NCBI RefSeq assembly: GCF_003589595.1
Contig: NW_020654422.1
Location: 4,860,027 to 4,924,026, forward strand
DNA length: 64,000 nt
Direction of reading: 5' to 3'
Origin: Hyposmocoma kahamanoa
Taxonomy: Eukaryota > Arthropoda > Insecta > Lepidoptera > Cosmopterigidae
Position numbers and translations under genes: made by a program
Shown: positions 10,735-21,009 of the stretch, piece by piece
Layout of the letters: each line of letters starts with the position of its first letter
How positions within the stretch are numbered: position 1 is the stretch's first letter
Notes under the pieces: generated by a model
What the model was told of the DNA's origin: nothing
The model's database searches: none
What the model saw: the letters and a program-made list of their open reading frames with translations, nothing else

Positions 10735-11190
10735 TTTTTATGATACTAAGTACTGGGACGAACAAATGCACCTGTACTCCTGGTGGTAAGCGACACGCCT
10801 ATTCATAACAGTTGCATGCCGCTCAGAGCTTTATATCATAAAGATCTGAGGGCACTGCCACTGCGCTGTCTGTAATTTCCCCAGCACCCTTGTCCTTCCA
10901 AGCCAGAACGCAGTAATGCTCACATTACTGCTTGGCGGCCGAATTAGGTATGGTGGCAGTACGTCAAACTGCCTCTGTGGCCGAATGGTTACTATGCTGG
11001 TGTGCCACGCGGAGGTCCCGGGTTCGATTCCCGGGCCATGACAAATGTTTGTATGACCTACTCGTATTTCTCTCATGAGTTTGGATGTAATTTCCCTTGT
11101 TTTTTTGTTGGTGGTTATGAGTGTCTGCGTTACTATCATTTTATAATCCCCTGGAAGAACTCTCACAAAGAAGAGTTCACAAACAAATAT
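10735..11190 (-). mobile_element. Family A copy A5, split by a SINE-C insertion
   Basis: Minus-sense family A from ACTGGGACGAACAAATGC to GGTGGCAGTAC at about 10962. It resumes after the insertion with CCCTGGAAGAACTCTCACAA (about 11150-11169), which is the remaining 5' end of the consensus. The interrupted copy is therefore older than the SINE-C inside it. Confidence 0.75.
10971..11147 (+). mobile_element. SINE-C copy 1, tRNA-derived
   Basis: Starts GCCTCTGTGG. Box A is TGGCCGAATGG at 10978-10988 and box B is GGTTCGATTCC at 11021-11031, preceded by TGCCACGCGGAGG as in the anticodon region of tRNA-Gly(GCC). The two ends of the tRNA-like part do not pair into an acceptor stem, and a shared non-tRNA body follows (TTTGTATGACCTAC...), so this is a SINE, not a tRNA gene. 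Confidence 0.8.
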
Positions 11191-11969
11191 TCTGCTACTA
11201 AAAATAAGAGCAAAAAAACAGGCCTTTTTCGCGTTTCACAGTCATTCGTATGACACGGCTCAATACCGGTCGTCCACGAATCTATTTTCTGCGAATTTCC
11301 GATTGCGTGGGAGGCGGTTGATCAGCAGCGTGTCGGCTTAACTCGACAAATACCTGTTATAAAACATTATTGGTGTAAGAACCTGCAGCTCATCCAATAA
11401 ACCAATGGTACAGCCAAGACCACCAGCAGCCACCTATTGGACGTTCAATTAAAAGAAAAAATATTACAGTGGTTTGAGATCTAAAACTGGTGCAACTAGG
11501 TCGAGTAAGAGCTTATGAAAAGCTTTCTTCACACATTCCAAGCCATGGTTTTGTTTTCTCTTTTTTGTTACACAGGTGTTGACTTGCCCCTTATCTCAAA
11601 AGTTCCTAAACTACACAATTTCATACAACAATATGCGACAAATAGTATTGTTTACAAATCTACTACAAAATTAGTTGGCGTCCTCTTTATAACAGAATGA
11701 CTTTATGAACAATTACAGTTTTTAAGACTTTAAATGTTTCCAAAAGTGATTTAGAATTCAATATTCTATAAGGATGATAATAATGGAACGCATTGCGTGG
11801 CACATATAGTATCTGGATCGGATTTTTTTATTAAAGTTAGTTAACTGATGAACAGGCTGACGTTAACCAATGTCTGTGAATTTCATGATAATTTCAAAAG
11901 TCGAAGCCTTACACTGCAATAGTGTTTGTTTTCTGCACTAAAAGAACTTAATAGTTCAAGTCAGTAGAA
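11191..11969. other. Spacer without supported gene
   Basis: No motif recognised; a frame at 11515-11700 is unsupported. Confidence 0.5.
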
Positions 11970-12216
11970 CAAGTCATACACCCGGTGGTAAGCGACACGC
12001 CTGTCCATAACAGTTGCACTTAGAGCTTTAAAACACAATGCGCCCGTCACTCTGAGACATAAGTTGACAAATCCCATGTAATTACACCATAACCCTTATC
12101 CTTCCAAACTGGAACGCAGTAATGCTCACAATACTGCTTGGCGGCAGAAATAGTTAAAAAGTGGCCGTATTTCCCTGGACGAACTCTTTCACAAGTGCCC
12201 TCTATTGCTACTTACA
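11970..12216 (-). mobile_element. Family A copy A6
   Basis: Minus sense with two internal deletions relative to other copies, around 12015 and 12040. The 5' end CTGGACGAACTCTTTCACAA is present at about 12175. Confidence 0.75.
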
Positions 12217-12412
12217 CTTATGCAGAATTTAAATGATTATCCCCATAAAAAAATCTTTATAATTCTATAGGATACTCTCGTAAAAAGAAGAACAGTTTAG
12301 TTTTTTTTTATTTACTTACACATAAAAATTCATACAAAACATGTTTTAATGCAATATGTCGTTTTCCCGTACATTGCTAAATTCGTCGGCGTAAGTCTGG
12401 CTGCGCTTGTTT

Positions 12413-12493
12413 ATCGCCCGTTTGCCAGAGCAATGTGTTATTTATATATGTCGATGTTTTAGAGATAACACGTTGTTCTGACAAATGGGCGAT
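12413..12493 (+). ncRNA. Candidate pre-miRNA-like hairpin
   Basis: Arms 12413-12441 and 12465-12493 pair over 29 positions with one C-A mismatch and three G-U pairs when read as plus-strand RNA. The loop is 23 nt. Total length and stem quality are in the range of insect pre-miRNAs. I do not recognise a known mature sequence, and an old inverted-repeat element would look the same. Confidence 0.35.
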
Positions 12494-12495
12494 AT

Positions 12496-12530
12496 GTTTG
12501 TGTGTGTGTATGTGTGTGTGTGTGTGTGTG
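12496..12530. repeat. TG microsatellite
   Basis: Near-perfect (TG)n with one TA interruption, directly downstream of the hairpin. Confidence 0.95.
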
Positions 12531-13314
12531 GCTCGGTCGTGTTAATAGAGTGTGTGGTGTGATGAAGGTGCGCGGGCGAATGAGAGAACAATTTTATTCT
12601 TTGTTTGTATGTGGATGTGACTGTGTGAATGAAACTAGTTAATAAATTAAGTAGGGTCTTATTTTTTTATTAGGTTAGTTTAAATATTTTGTTTATATTA
12701 TTTCGTATTTAAACAAGTTCGTAAAAAGAAACGTTAATTAACCTATTTCTGCACTTTAACAAATTAATTTGTTTACTTACAAAAGCACAACAGGCTAACT
12801 TACATTAAAGGCTTAAATAAGACAAAGCTACGTTAAACGGATTAACTTTAACTTACCACTCCTTTTTCATTTGTAAAGACAACAGCACGCTGGACTTGAA
12901 CCGTCTTAAGGCATGTGATAGGAATCTTAAGTGTAAAGAGGGACGTGCCGTAATTGTCCTTAAGGGCATTATCTACCTAAATACGTGATTAAGTTATCAC
13001 TAGGACTGCAGAATGAAATCGCTTCAAGACGTCCATATAAAAATCACTCCATGTAAATGTTGCCTTAAAATACAGGAGTAGGATATTATTTTTAAAGAAA
13101 GTGGCTTCGAATGAGAAATGGGATGTACTTATGTGTTTTTAGGGCTGTTATAATGGAGGTTCATTTTACTGCGGAGGGTAAACAAACGTGGATAGTACCC
13201 GTTATGGGTGTGTTGTTGTATGTTTTCTCAAATGGATAATATTCTTGATCGAACGGGATATGAGATATAGGTCAAGGTAACACGAATGTTAAATTTAATA
13301 CTATTTATTTAAAA
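12531..13314. other. AT-rich spacer
   Basis: No gene or repeat recognised. Confidence 0.5.
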
Positions 13315-13630
13315 CAGCCGTGGCCTAATGGTTGGAACTATCGCCTTTCCAGCCGTCGGTTCGAATCTGGGCTCGTACCTCTGAGTTTCTCGGAACTTAT
13401 TTGCGAAATTTAATTTGTAATTTACCACAAGATTTTCCGTGAAGGGAGACATCGTGATGAAACCTGCACGTCGAAGAAGGTTAACAGCCCTCGGAAAACG
13501 TAGAAGTTCCCAACCCGCATTGTACCAGAGTGGCGGCGGGCCATGGCCTATACCCTCGCTTAAGAGGACATCCGTGCCCAGCAGCGGAACGTGCAAATGG
13601 GTTGATGATGGTAATGATAATTTATTATAA
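13315..13630 (+). mobile_element. SINE-D copy 1, tRNA-derived with RTE-like tail
   Basis: The tRNA-like head has GCCGTGGCCTAATGG (box A) and GGTTCGAATCTGGGCTC (box B). The body carries CATCGTGATGAAACCTGCAC, CCCAACCCGCATTG and the closing TGCCCAGCAGCGG with GGTTGATGATG. This head-to-tail layout is a common lepidopteran SINE, and its 3' segment resembles RTE element ends, so mobilisation by RTE enzymes is likely. The open frames across it are incidental. Confidence 0.85.
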
Positions 13631-13639
13631 ATACTGTTC

Positions 13640-13750
13640 TTCTGGACAATTGATACAAAGATCGAACAAATACTAAGAAAAATTCCATCGATCCCGCTGG
13701 AATCAAACCAGCGTCTGTTTGCCAGACCTGGGGGCCTACCATATCCTTTC
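13640..13750 (-). mobile_element. SINE-B fragment, antisense
   Basis: Reverse complement of the SINE-B 3' part: TTGATACAAAGATCGAAC at the left, then a box-B-like GGTTTGATTCC, then GGTCTGGCAAACAGAC. It abuts SINE-D. Confidence 0.65.
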
Positions 13751-14560
13751 AAGAAAACAATCTTATTTCAATGTAAGCTTATTATAATATTACTCATATT
13801 CGTACCATGGTACCAACCAAGTAATACATTATTGCTAAAGTGACGGAAAGAACGAATGATTTCCCAATATTGTCTATTCCTTACTAAAAATAGGAAAGAA
13901 ATAACGTTTTATGTACTGTATAATGCCATCTCTTTCTTTTCTGATGTTCCGAATCGGTCTACCGTAGTATAATGTTAAAGTACTTAATATTATTTACATT
14001 CAGAGTATGTAATAATGAAATCTATTAAAATTACGTTGTTTTCAATTATTTTTCCGCATTTTCATGTAGAAAAATAAATAAAACAAGCCGAGTCTTCATT
14101 GTCACGTTGTGAATTCGGAATTATAATCTAGTGTCAGCTGTTAGTGTCGCCAAGGAGCATATAAATGTCACTGTCATAATTTTACGAAATAAACATCGCG
14201 TATTTTTATTTAACGAGAAATTATTTTCTATATACTATTATATGAAAAAATAAACAAAATATTGAAGAGATATATGTAAATAAATAAGTTTAACTTAACT
14301 TTTAATCATTACAAATCAATATTTAAACAATAAATTCGTCTTTACTTTTCTACTGCTAACGAGTAACTATTTTAAGACTGCTAAATTTGACATAAGAACA
14401 ATATTACTTTAATGTTAAAGTCGCGTCACAGTATGAACTGAGTGAATGAATAGTCACAAAGCTGCCAATAAAACATCATAGTTTTAACATTATAATAAGC
14501 TTACTTTAAGTGCGTCATGGTACGAAAACTCAATGTAAGGTTAAAGCAATATTGTCTTAA
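13751..14560. other. AT-rich spacer
   Basis: No gene or repeat recognised. Confidence 0.5.
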
Positions 14561-14660
14561 GAGGTTGCGATAGACCCCCAGGGCTAATCGCTCTCCCAAC
14601 TGAGCTACGGAACGAATCAGCAAACCTTACGAAATTTCCTATGTGCCTACCATGTTCCTT
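14561..14660 (-). mobile_element. SINE-B fragment with variant tRNA-like head
   Basis: Minus strand reads CACATAGGAAATTTCGTAAG then CCGTAGCTCAGTTGGGAGAG and a degenerate remainder. The head resembles that of the copy at 58865-59235 more than that of the other SINE-B copies, suggesting a second subfamily. Confidence 0.6.
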
Positions 14661-14820
14661 TTTTAAATTATGTAATATGAAATAACAGTTACACTTTGAT
14701 CTAAGAATAGAAATTGAAAGTATTATACACATAATAATATGTGCGTACACGTATTATACTAGCAAGTAATCAGTTATCAATATTTCATAGCAAAAATTGA
14801 TTCACAAATTATACAATTTT

Positions 14821-14990
14821 ATCGAGTTCTTAGGTTTTCGCGATTGTTACACATAGGAAATGAAACTATTTTTCTGGATTTAAATCGCGTATATTTGTTT
14901 TTTCAAACAAAGGGCCCGAAACGTCGGTTTGTTTGAAAAAACAAATATACGCGATTTAAATCCGGAAAAATAGTTTCATTTCCCATATAC
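14821..14990. repeat. Family E head-to-head pair (fold-back, E3)
   Basis: Arms 14856-14911 and 14928-14983 are 56-bp near-perfect inverted copies of family E around a 16-bp centre, GGGCCCGAAACGTCGG. The left arm also keeps the ATCGAGTTCTTAGGTTTTCG edge at 14821. Confidence 0.9.
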
Positions 14991-15010
14991 AATTTTATTT
15001 TAAAGTATTT

Positions 15011-15040
15011 GTAGCGAATCGCAGCAGTCGCTACAAATCT
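15011..15040. repeat. Short inverted repeat TTTGTAGCGA/TCGCTACAAA
   Basis: Two perfect 10-bp arms around 10 bp. They may be ends of a deleted inverted-repeat element. Confidence 0.5.
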
Positions 15041-15059
15041 CTTTAGTATATAAATTTCA

Positions 15060-15115
15060 TCACATCAGCCAGAACGAGTCCACTGCTGAACATAGTATTC
15101 CCCCCAAAGATTTTC
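15060..15115 (-). mobile_element. RTE 3' end fragment, antisense
   Basis: Plus strand reads CATCAGCCAGAACGAGTCC, CACTGCTGAACATAG and CCCCCCAAAGATTTTC. This is the reverse complement of the standard lepidopteran RTE terminus (a TGTTCAGCAGTGG motif followed by a TGATG tail). Confidence 0.75.
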
Positions 15116-15580
15116 TGACTAGTCGATCGAATTTCATATAGTCTTTTTAAGTTTAGTTTTATATTTAAATTTAAATGTGATTATTTTTGGCGCCTTTTCT
15201 TTCCCATTGTTTCTATTTATTTGGTAGCGCTATCAAATAAACAGAAATTTGTTTTTTGCGTCGTTTTGTAATAAACTGTAAGTACATTTACTTTCGTGTT
15301 GCTCTTGGAATTGGCTATAATCAGCTTTTCCCTTGTGTTTGTTCGATCTTATCACATATATGTATCAATAATAATAACAATATAGTGAAGTATTTTTATC
15401 CAACTTCAAAACAGGAGGAGGACATTTGCACATTTGGTATAATCTGGAACAAAATAAGACGTTGGTTAGAGTCGTAGACGTTTGGGTGTAGTAATTTTGC
15501 AGCAAGCTACGACAGCGTATGAAAGTGCTACGTGCGGGGAAAAGATGTGCTACGGATGTAACATATTAGTGTTTGTTTTT
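15116..15580. other. AT-rich spacer with a short family H piece
   Basis: CCAACTTCAAAACAGGAGGAG at about 15400-15420 matches the start of family H. The rest is unrecognised. Confidence 0.5.
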
Positions 15581-15805
15581 AACCAACTTCAAAAAAGAGG
15601 AGGTTCTCAGTTCCACTGTATGTTTTTTGTGTATGTTACGCAATTACTCCGGCATTTGTGAACCGATTTTGATGATTCTTGTTTTGTTGGAAAGAGGGTA
15701 CCATAGTATTGATCCCATTTAAATATTCTACCTCTAAAGGTGGCAAACTAGGGGATGAATCCTGTTATGCGCACTTTCTGGTAACCGATTTCAATAAAAC
15801 TTGTC
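15581..15805 (+). repeat. Family H dispersed repeat, copy 1
   Basis: Begins AACCAACTTCAAAAAAGAGG, then TTACGCAATTACTCC, GAACCGATTTTGATGATTC and GGTGGCAAACTAG. I know a very similar dispersed repeat from many lepidopteran genomes but cannot give its class. A second copy is at 49430-49660. Confidence 0.7.
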
Positions 15806-16928
15806 AAATAGATGTAATTCCGTGAACAGTTGAGATCGTTTTTTTAAAAAACAAGTTATAATTTCATAAAAAATGCATGAATATTATGATATTAAAAACT
15901 TAGCGATATTCAATAAAATACATATTGAAATTTATTAAATAGTTTAAGATTTAATTCAACATTTTTATTTCATATTTCTGCAAAAAATCCATATTAGAGC
16001 ATTATTTGGGCCGTAGATACTTCATTTTGTTTGTCATATACATATATAGAAATATTAGCATTTACCAAGTTAAAGTTACAAGTTAAAGTTAGGTATGCGT
16101 AACAAATACACATGCCTCGTAAATTTAGAACGATGGTAGAGTTATGGCGTACAGTTCTCTAAAGTAAGGTACGCAATTCTCTCACTGACCCACACCAAGC
16201 GTGGCCCTGACACATTTCTTTTGGGTTCTAAAGAGTGGCAAAATACAAGTTGTAGCATAGTTTCCTTAGAGTAGCAAAGTAGATGCCACACACAAATAGC
16301 CGCACTTTGTGTTGTTAATTCTTATTAGTCCAATTTGTAATATACTAAGTTCAGTTTTAAAGTTATTAATATGGACTTCCAACATATTACAATCGTAAAT
16401 AATGTTTAAAGATTTTTAACTCATCGATCTAAACAATACTCCGTCGTTATTTACTGCTAGTTCTTGTGCTGAAAATGTGGCAAATATAATTGCATAAATC
16501 CTGTCTTGTCTAGATTCACTACCAAATTATTTATATTGTTCATACATATACAGATATTTTTTATATTTAAAAAAAGACAAAAGCAACAGAGTTGAGATTT
16601 TTACCACAAAAAATGCCTCGCGTCTATGTACTGTTCTAAAATAACTTTTATGAACTCAGTAACCTGAGGACGTGACTGGTGTGCTTAAATACACAAATAA
16701 ACAAATATATTGCGTTTAGTAAGATGTTTGACATGCTTTATTAGAATATTAAATACACATGCATGTACTCGTATTTGTTATATGATGTTTTAGATTCAAA
16801 TTGAGTTTGAAACGTTATAAAAGTTATATTAATTTTTTTTTTATTCAGAATTTTTATTATGATAATATCCTTTAACTATGTTTAATATCCACTTGAAAAG
16901 CAATAAAACATTATTTCTACCCATCATT
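15806..16928. other. AT-rich spacer
   Basis: No gene or repeat recognised. Confidence 0.5.
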
Positions 16929-17240
16929 TCAACGCAACCGGACACTCACAGCACATAATTCCGCTCTCTTAACTAGGACTCCAAAATTTTTCAAATAGGA
17001 TTCACATTCAGGTTGTACGCCTTTTAGTACCCTACCTAACCTAACATGCAATATGTCAAAATTTTCGTTGTTGATATTTGTTGCGTCATTTATATAGCGT
17101 TTAAATTTGCATTTTACAAAAGTGACTGTCTGTTTAGCATAATTTACACATCTGTAGTTGAGTGTACTGTGTCTTCGCCCAGTATTGCGTCCTAATTCGA
17201 TCATAGTTTTAAGTGATATATGAATGAGATATAAATGCAA
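16929..17240 (-). CDS. Unrecognised 103-codon open frame
   Basis: Minus-strand frame from the ATG at 17240, with blocks LNYRCVNYAKQTVTFVKCKF and FDILHVRLGRVLKGVQPE. It is basic and cysteine-containing, without a signal peptide or a motif I can name. It is longer than most chance frames in this AT-rich DNA, but no upstream promoter, splice signals or paralogue in the window supports it. It may be a relic of a mobile-element protein. Confidence 0.2.
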   Translation of the reverse strand: MHLYLIHISLKTMIELGRNTGRRHSTLNYRCVNYAKQTVTFVKCKFKRYINDATNINNENFDILHVRLGRVLKGVQPECESYLKNFGVLVKRAELCAVSVRLR

Positions 17241-17524
17241 AGCGGCATTAGTAGCTTGTGAGGTTACATGGTGCTGTAATATGCCCGCTCGACGTCAAGT
17301 CACTACATGCGGCAGAAATAAAAAAAATTAAAATCTTAATTCATTTCATACCTATCTCAGTTATAAATAGTTATATAGTAAAATTTATACACACGAAGAC
17401 AAACTGCATAAATACAAATTTCGCGTGTACGTAGAATGATCCACATGAAAACGTCGTTGCTCTGTAGTTCACCATTTTTTTTGTAATAATTTTGCTTTGC
17501 TCTTATATTTTTACTAGCCCTTTA

Positions 17525-17620
17525 AATTCAAGATGAGGTCAACGATGGAGCGAGCTTACCATGGAGGTGCCTATTTACTCTCCTTAAAAATGTTGTATGC
17601 ACAGGGAAACCGACGCAAGC
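17525..17620 (-). mobile_element. Possible CR1-like 3' UTR fragment
   Basis: ATGAGGTCAACGATGGAGCG and GGTGCCTATTTACTCTCC resemble the 3' noncoding region of the CR1-like element at 50.7 kb (TACCCATTCACACTAGCC). Assignment is weak. Confidence 0.35.
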
Positions 17621-18285
17621 TGAGTGATTCGCTACGTTTACAATCGTGTCTTTTTGAGTCACTCCTGAAAATCACTTCGCTCTTTGCCTTCCTCTTCAAT
17701 CTGTAAGAAGCTAGCTAGCTCTATTCCCCTCTGAATATCTTTCTCGTTTATACTTGATATTTATTTATACATCTATTAGTTATATACTTTGTAATTATTA
17801 TAAATTTCTATTGCTTAATTCCTGGCTTCCGGCCAGTTCGGGAAACATATTCTTTATCTCTGCATAGGATACAAAACTCAATTCAAGAAGTCTTCAGGTT
17901 TATACACAATTTGTGTTATAAGCAAGGGACTTTATACTCCAAGAATTGTGCTATCTGGTGTACACGAAGTCTCAAACAATTGAAACATTGTTTTAAAGTA
18001 TTGCGGGACTTCGCAAATCTCTCGTGTTTGGGAGAAATTAAATTTTTGAAAGGAAACCGTAACCATGTCCTGTTGCCAAACAACTTGAATTGCATTGTTT
18101 TGAAATATCAGATGCTGCTGCTGCCAAAGATTTAGTTTACCAATTTAAAGAAAAAAATGTTCTATTCACTTTAATAAAATAAATATTAGAGAAAGAACTA
18201 TGTTATCAGCAAAATGGGTTCCGTAAATCTCATTTTTATTTACATATCGTATTAATAACCATCTTTTTTAAAGTTAGATAGTACT
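17621..18285. other. Spacer without supported gene
   Basis: A frame at 17911-18135 shows no family motif. Nothing else recognised. Confidence 0.45.
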
Positions 18286-18293
18286 TACCTGTA

Positions 18294-18474
18294 TAAGGTA
18301 GATAAATTCTCTATAAAAGCAGACAGTTTGACCTCGGCAGGCTTCAGGGCGGTAATTCTCATACTTCAAAGGCCATCCATTATTATCATTGAAAGAGAAA
18401 TTGCGACGTCGCTTCACGTCTTTTGGGTTCTTTTCACGCACTAAATTAATGGTAGGTCTCACGCGAGCGGTTTT
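18294..18474 (-). CDS. Candidate host-gene exon with a consensus splice donor
   Basis: The minus strand is open from 18474 to a donor at the exon edge 18294, where CTTATACAG is followed by GTAAGTAC, an ideal 5' splice site. The encoded segment includes REKNPKDVKRRRNFSF, NDNNGWPLKYENYRPEAC and RGQTVCFYREFIYLIQ. Possible acceptors are the AG in ATTAATTTAG at about 18444-18453 or the AG before ACCTACC. Codon composition looks more protein-like than nearby frames. I do not recognise the family, no partner exon was found in the window, and it could belong to a decayed gene or an unknown transposon. Confidence 0.35.
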
Positions 18475-18699
18475 TTATATTTTTCTTCTTGGTTGTAAGA
18501 GAGGAACTGGAAGCGGCCGGTAGAGTATTAACTCTGTAGGGTAACTAACACCCGAAAACGCCTAAACAAAGTTTAATCGTTTAAGCTACTTCCCGCTTTG
18601 GGAATTATTAGCGTCAAACTGATATCAATTCGCCAACAGAGCAAAAATATTTGAACATTTGATGAAACTAACCCTTAAGAACCAAACAAAGATACCGAT

Positions 18700-18726
18700 T
18701 TGATTTGATATTGATTTGATTTGATA
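18700..18726. repeat. TTGAT microsatellite
   Basis: Imperfect (TGATT)n tract. Such tracts often mark non-LTR element ends. Confidence 0.7.
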
Positions 18727-18959
18727 GTACTTTATTTTACCTTTGTAACAAATAATTTAAAATATCTCAATAGACAATTCATCTCAATAGATGAATTCGC
18801 ATCGTCGATGTAATAAGGCCACATCTACACAATCACAACTTTTCATGAGAGAGATTTAAATATTCTTAGAACGAAATTTGTCGACAACTTTTTATTCTTA
18901 AATAGTGATAAAATTTGACATAAATACATAATTTATTTCACGTAATTGGTATTAGTTTT

Positions 18960-19560
18960 ATGACTTTCTTAAAAGCATTTTGCAATACGTTTACACGTGG
19001 CTTTATTATGGACTACAGACACTGGTTTGGATCTGTGAATGATATGCTGCATCGCATGGCCTCAACCATAATGTAAAAAGACTGTACTAATGGTATTTAA
19101 GTATGGCAAAGGACCGGACAACATTCCGCCTGTCACATTGAATGGCACCGTACTAAGTAATGTATCGAGCTTTAAATATCTAGGGCATATACTTACCGCA
19201 AAATTGAAAGACGATGATGATTTAGAGCGACAGAGGCAGATTATAGCCATGAAAAGATCGCTCATTGCTCAGTTCAAGTAAAAATAACTCTGTTTAGGGC
19301 TTATTGTCGTGGTACCATTACACTAAGTGACCTTTTGAAAGACTCAGAGTTCAGTACAATAATGCATTTCGCGCTATGCTGCACTAGTGCGTCTGGCACG
19401 TTTGCCGTGAATAGAGTAGACGATTTTTTCGCCATAATAAGAAAGAGATATTGGTCTTTTCTTATGAGGGTGAGCGATTCGGCCAATATAATTGTAAGGA
19501 CAGTATACGACGCGTGCTACTTTGTAGCGACCACTCCATTTTTAAAATAGAAATAAATTA
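18960..19560 (+). mobile_element. Non-LTR retrotransposon RT C-terminal remnant, family K copy 1
   Basis: A frame from about 19081 reads LMVFKYGKGPDNIPPVTLNG, then FKYLGHILTAKLKDDDD and LERQRQIIAMKRSLIAQF. After a short break, a second frame (19335-19549) reads SASGTFAVNRVDDFFAIIRK. These blocks occur in this order in a lepidopteran endonuclease-RT protein (YLGHxLT followed by SASGMFAE...DxFxAIMRKR), so part of the protein has been deleted between them. It is downstream of the catalytic motif. The second family member is at 37858-38080. Clade not fixed by eye. Confidence 0.75.
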
Positions 19561-20210
19561 ATTATTATTATACTATTATTTCAAATGTAAATTCAATTCA
19601 ATTTAATGTAATTCTTAATTATTGACTTCATCAATAATAATATTCTGTTAATAATCAATTAAAATTCGGTTAAAACTCAATTAAATTTGTTGTGTAATAT
19701 AACGTAATGCAATAAATAATGTTAAATTTATTAATGTGTGTATACGTAAATAAAGAAACATTTTGTTTTATTTATTTTTATTATTTTATTATACATAGTG
19801 TTCAAATTGGAAGTACAAATATTTTTGGTCGGTTTGGAAGAAATTATTTTAGTGCTAAACAGTATCAGTAGAGCTCACGGTGTGTGTAGCCACAAAGCGG
19901 ACGGTTATCATGGCTTCCGCCTCTCACCCTGTCGCTACTTAAGGCGTTGATCGCCTTAGACGGTCAGAATATTTATATCAAACTGTTTGTCTCTTATAGC
20001 TTTAAAGACACTGGTGTTGTAGTATTATATAATGCGCTGTGCCATATTACGCTATTTATTTTGGAGTTATGCCGATGTTTTTACGCCTCAACTTCACCAG
20101 TATTTCATGGAGTGTAAAAATATTAATCTACAAGTATTTTTTTGTATGTTATTAAAACTAATGTTTCTTCTCCACTTGTACTTGTCACAGATTTGAACTC
20201 CATTAGGCCC
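19561..20210. other. AT-rich spacer
   Basis: Unrecognised; a GC-richer patch at 19870-19960 has no coding motif. Confidence 0.45.
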
Positions 20211-20420
20211 ATGAAGTTAATAAATAAATAAATAAATCATTTATTGTCTCTGAATAACATTAAGAAGTCAAAATAGTAAAAGTATATTGAGACAAAAGGC
20301 ATAGGCTCAGCTTAAGCTGAAACGGCGATGGTACCGTGTAGCGATGTTTTTCAGCCTCTGCCTACTCCCTTATGGTATTGAACGGGAGTCATTGCTATGA
20401 GAGCTTTAATCTTATATCTA
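20211..20420 (-). mobile_element. Possible non-LTR 3' UTR with TAAA tail
   Basis: (AATA)n at 20216-20237 followed by CATTTATTGTCTCTGAATAA is the usual appearance of an antisense non-LTR 3' end. No RT sequence adjoins it. Confidence 0.4.
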
Positions 20421-21009
20421 TTCTTTATAAACTAGCTCGTAAGGATATCCAAAATAACAAATGCACATAAGATTATAATTATAGTTATTGGCATAATAAA
20501 AGTTGCTCCTCGTTTCTCCGTAGGTAAGATTAGGGATTACTTTATTAGTCATAAAATTGATGGTTTATGCAAAATAAATGCAACTTTTTATGCCACAAAA
20601 TATACCTAAGTATTATCTTGTTGTCGCTTTTAACTTAAATTATAGACAAAAGGCGCTTACTTTAAGGAAGCTTGCGTTTCCTTGATTCGGGCATATACAG
20701 GTACGTTGTACCATTCAGTGACAGCCGCCGAGATAATTCACTTTATGTATCCAATTTCGTACAGTATACCTACCCCATTGGGGAAATGTCAACTTTAAAT
20801 TCACAATTCGTACAATAAATCTACGTTCGCGTGTGTACAATGAAATGTAAACAACGTTTTATTGGGCCGTATTTCGTAGCTAATGTGCAGCGTTAGGGCA
20901 AAATACGTCGACTAGTTTTTTTTGTTATGATTTATGACTTTCATGGTTGATTTTTTAAACTATGTGACTTATGTCGTTACGCGTACACTTTATAGGCTAA
21001 TTTTGAATG
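20421..21009. other. AT-rich spacer
   Basis: Nothing recognised. Confidence 0.5.

Noticed and set aside
10971..11045. Possible functional tRNA-Gly gene
   Set aside because: Boxes A and B are good, but the acceptor ends do not pair, and the same body follows the tRNA part at 52052-52265, so it is a SINE head.
10831..11166. 111-codon minus-strand frame
   Set aside because: Spans the family A / SINE-C nested pair; no independent coding evidence.
13309..13752. 147-codon minus-strand frame
   Set aside because: Entirely within SINE-D plus a SINE-B fragment; the frame is antisense to a tRNA-derived element.
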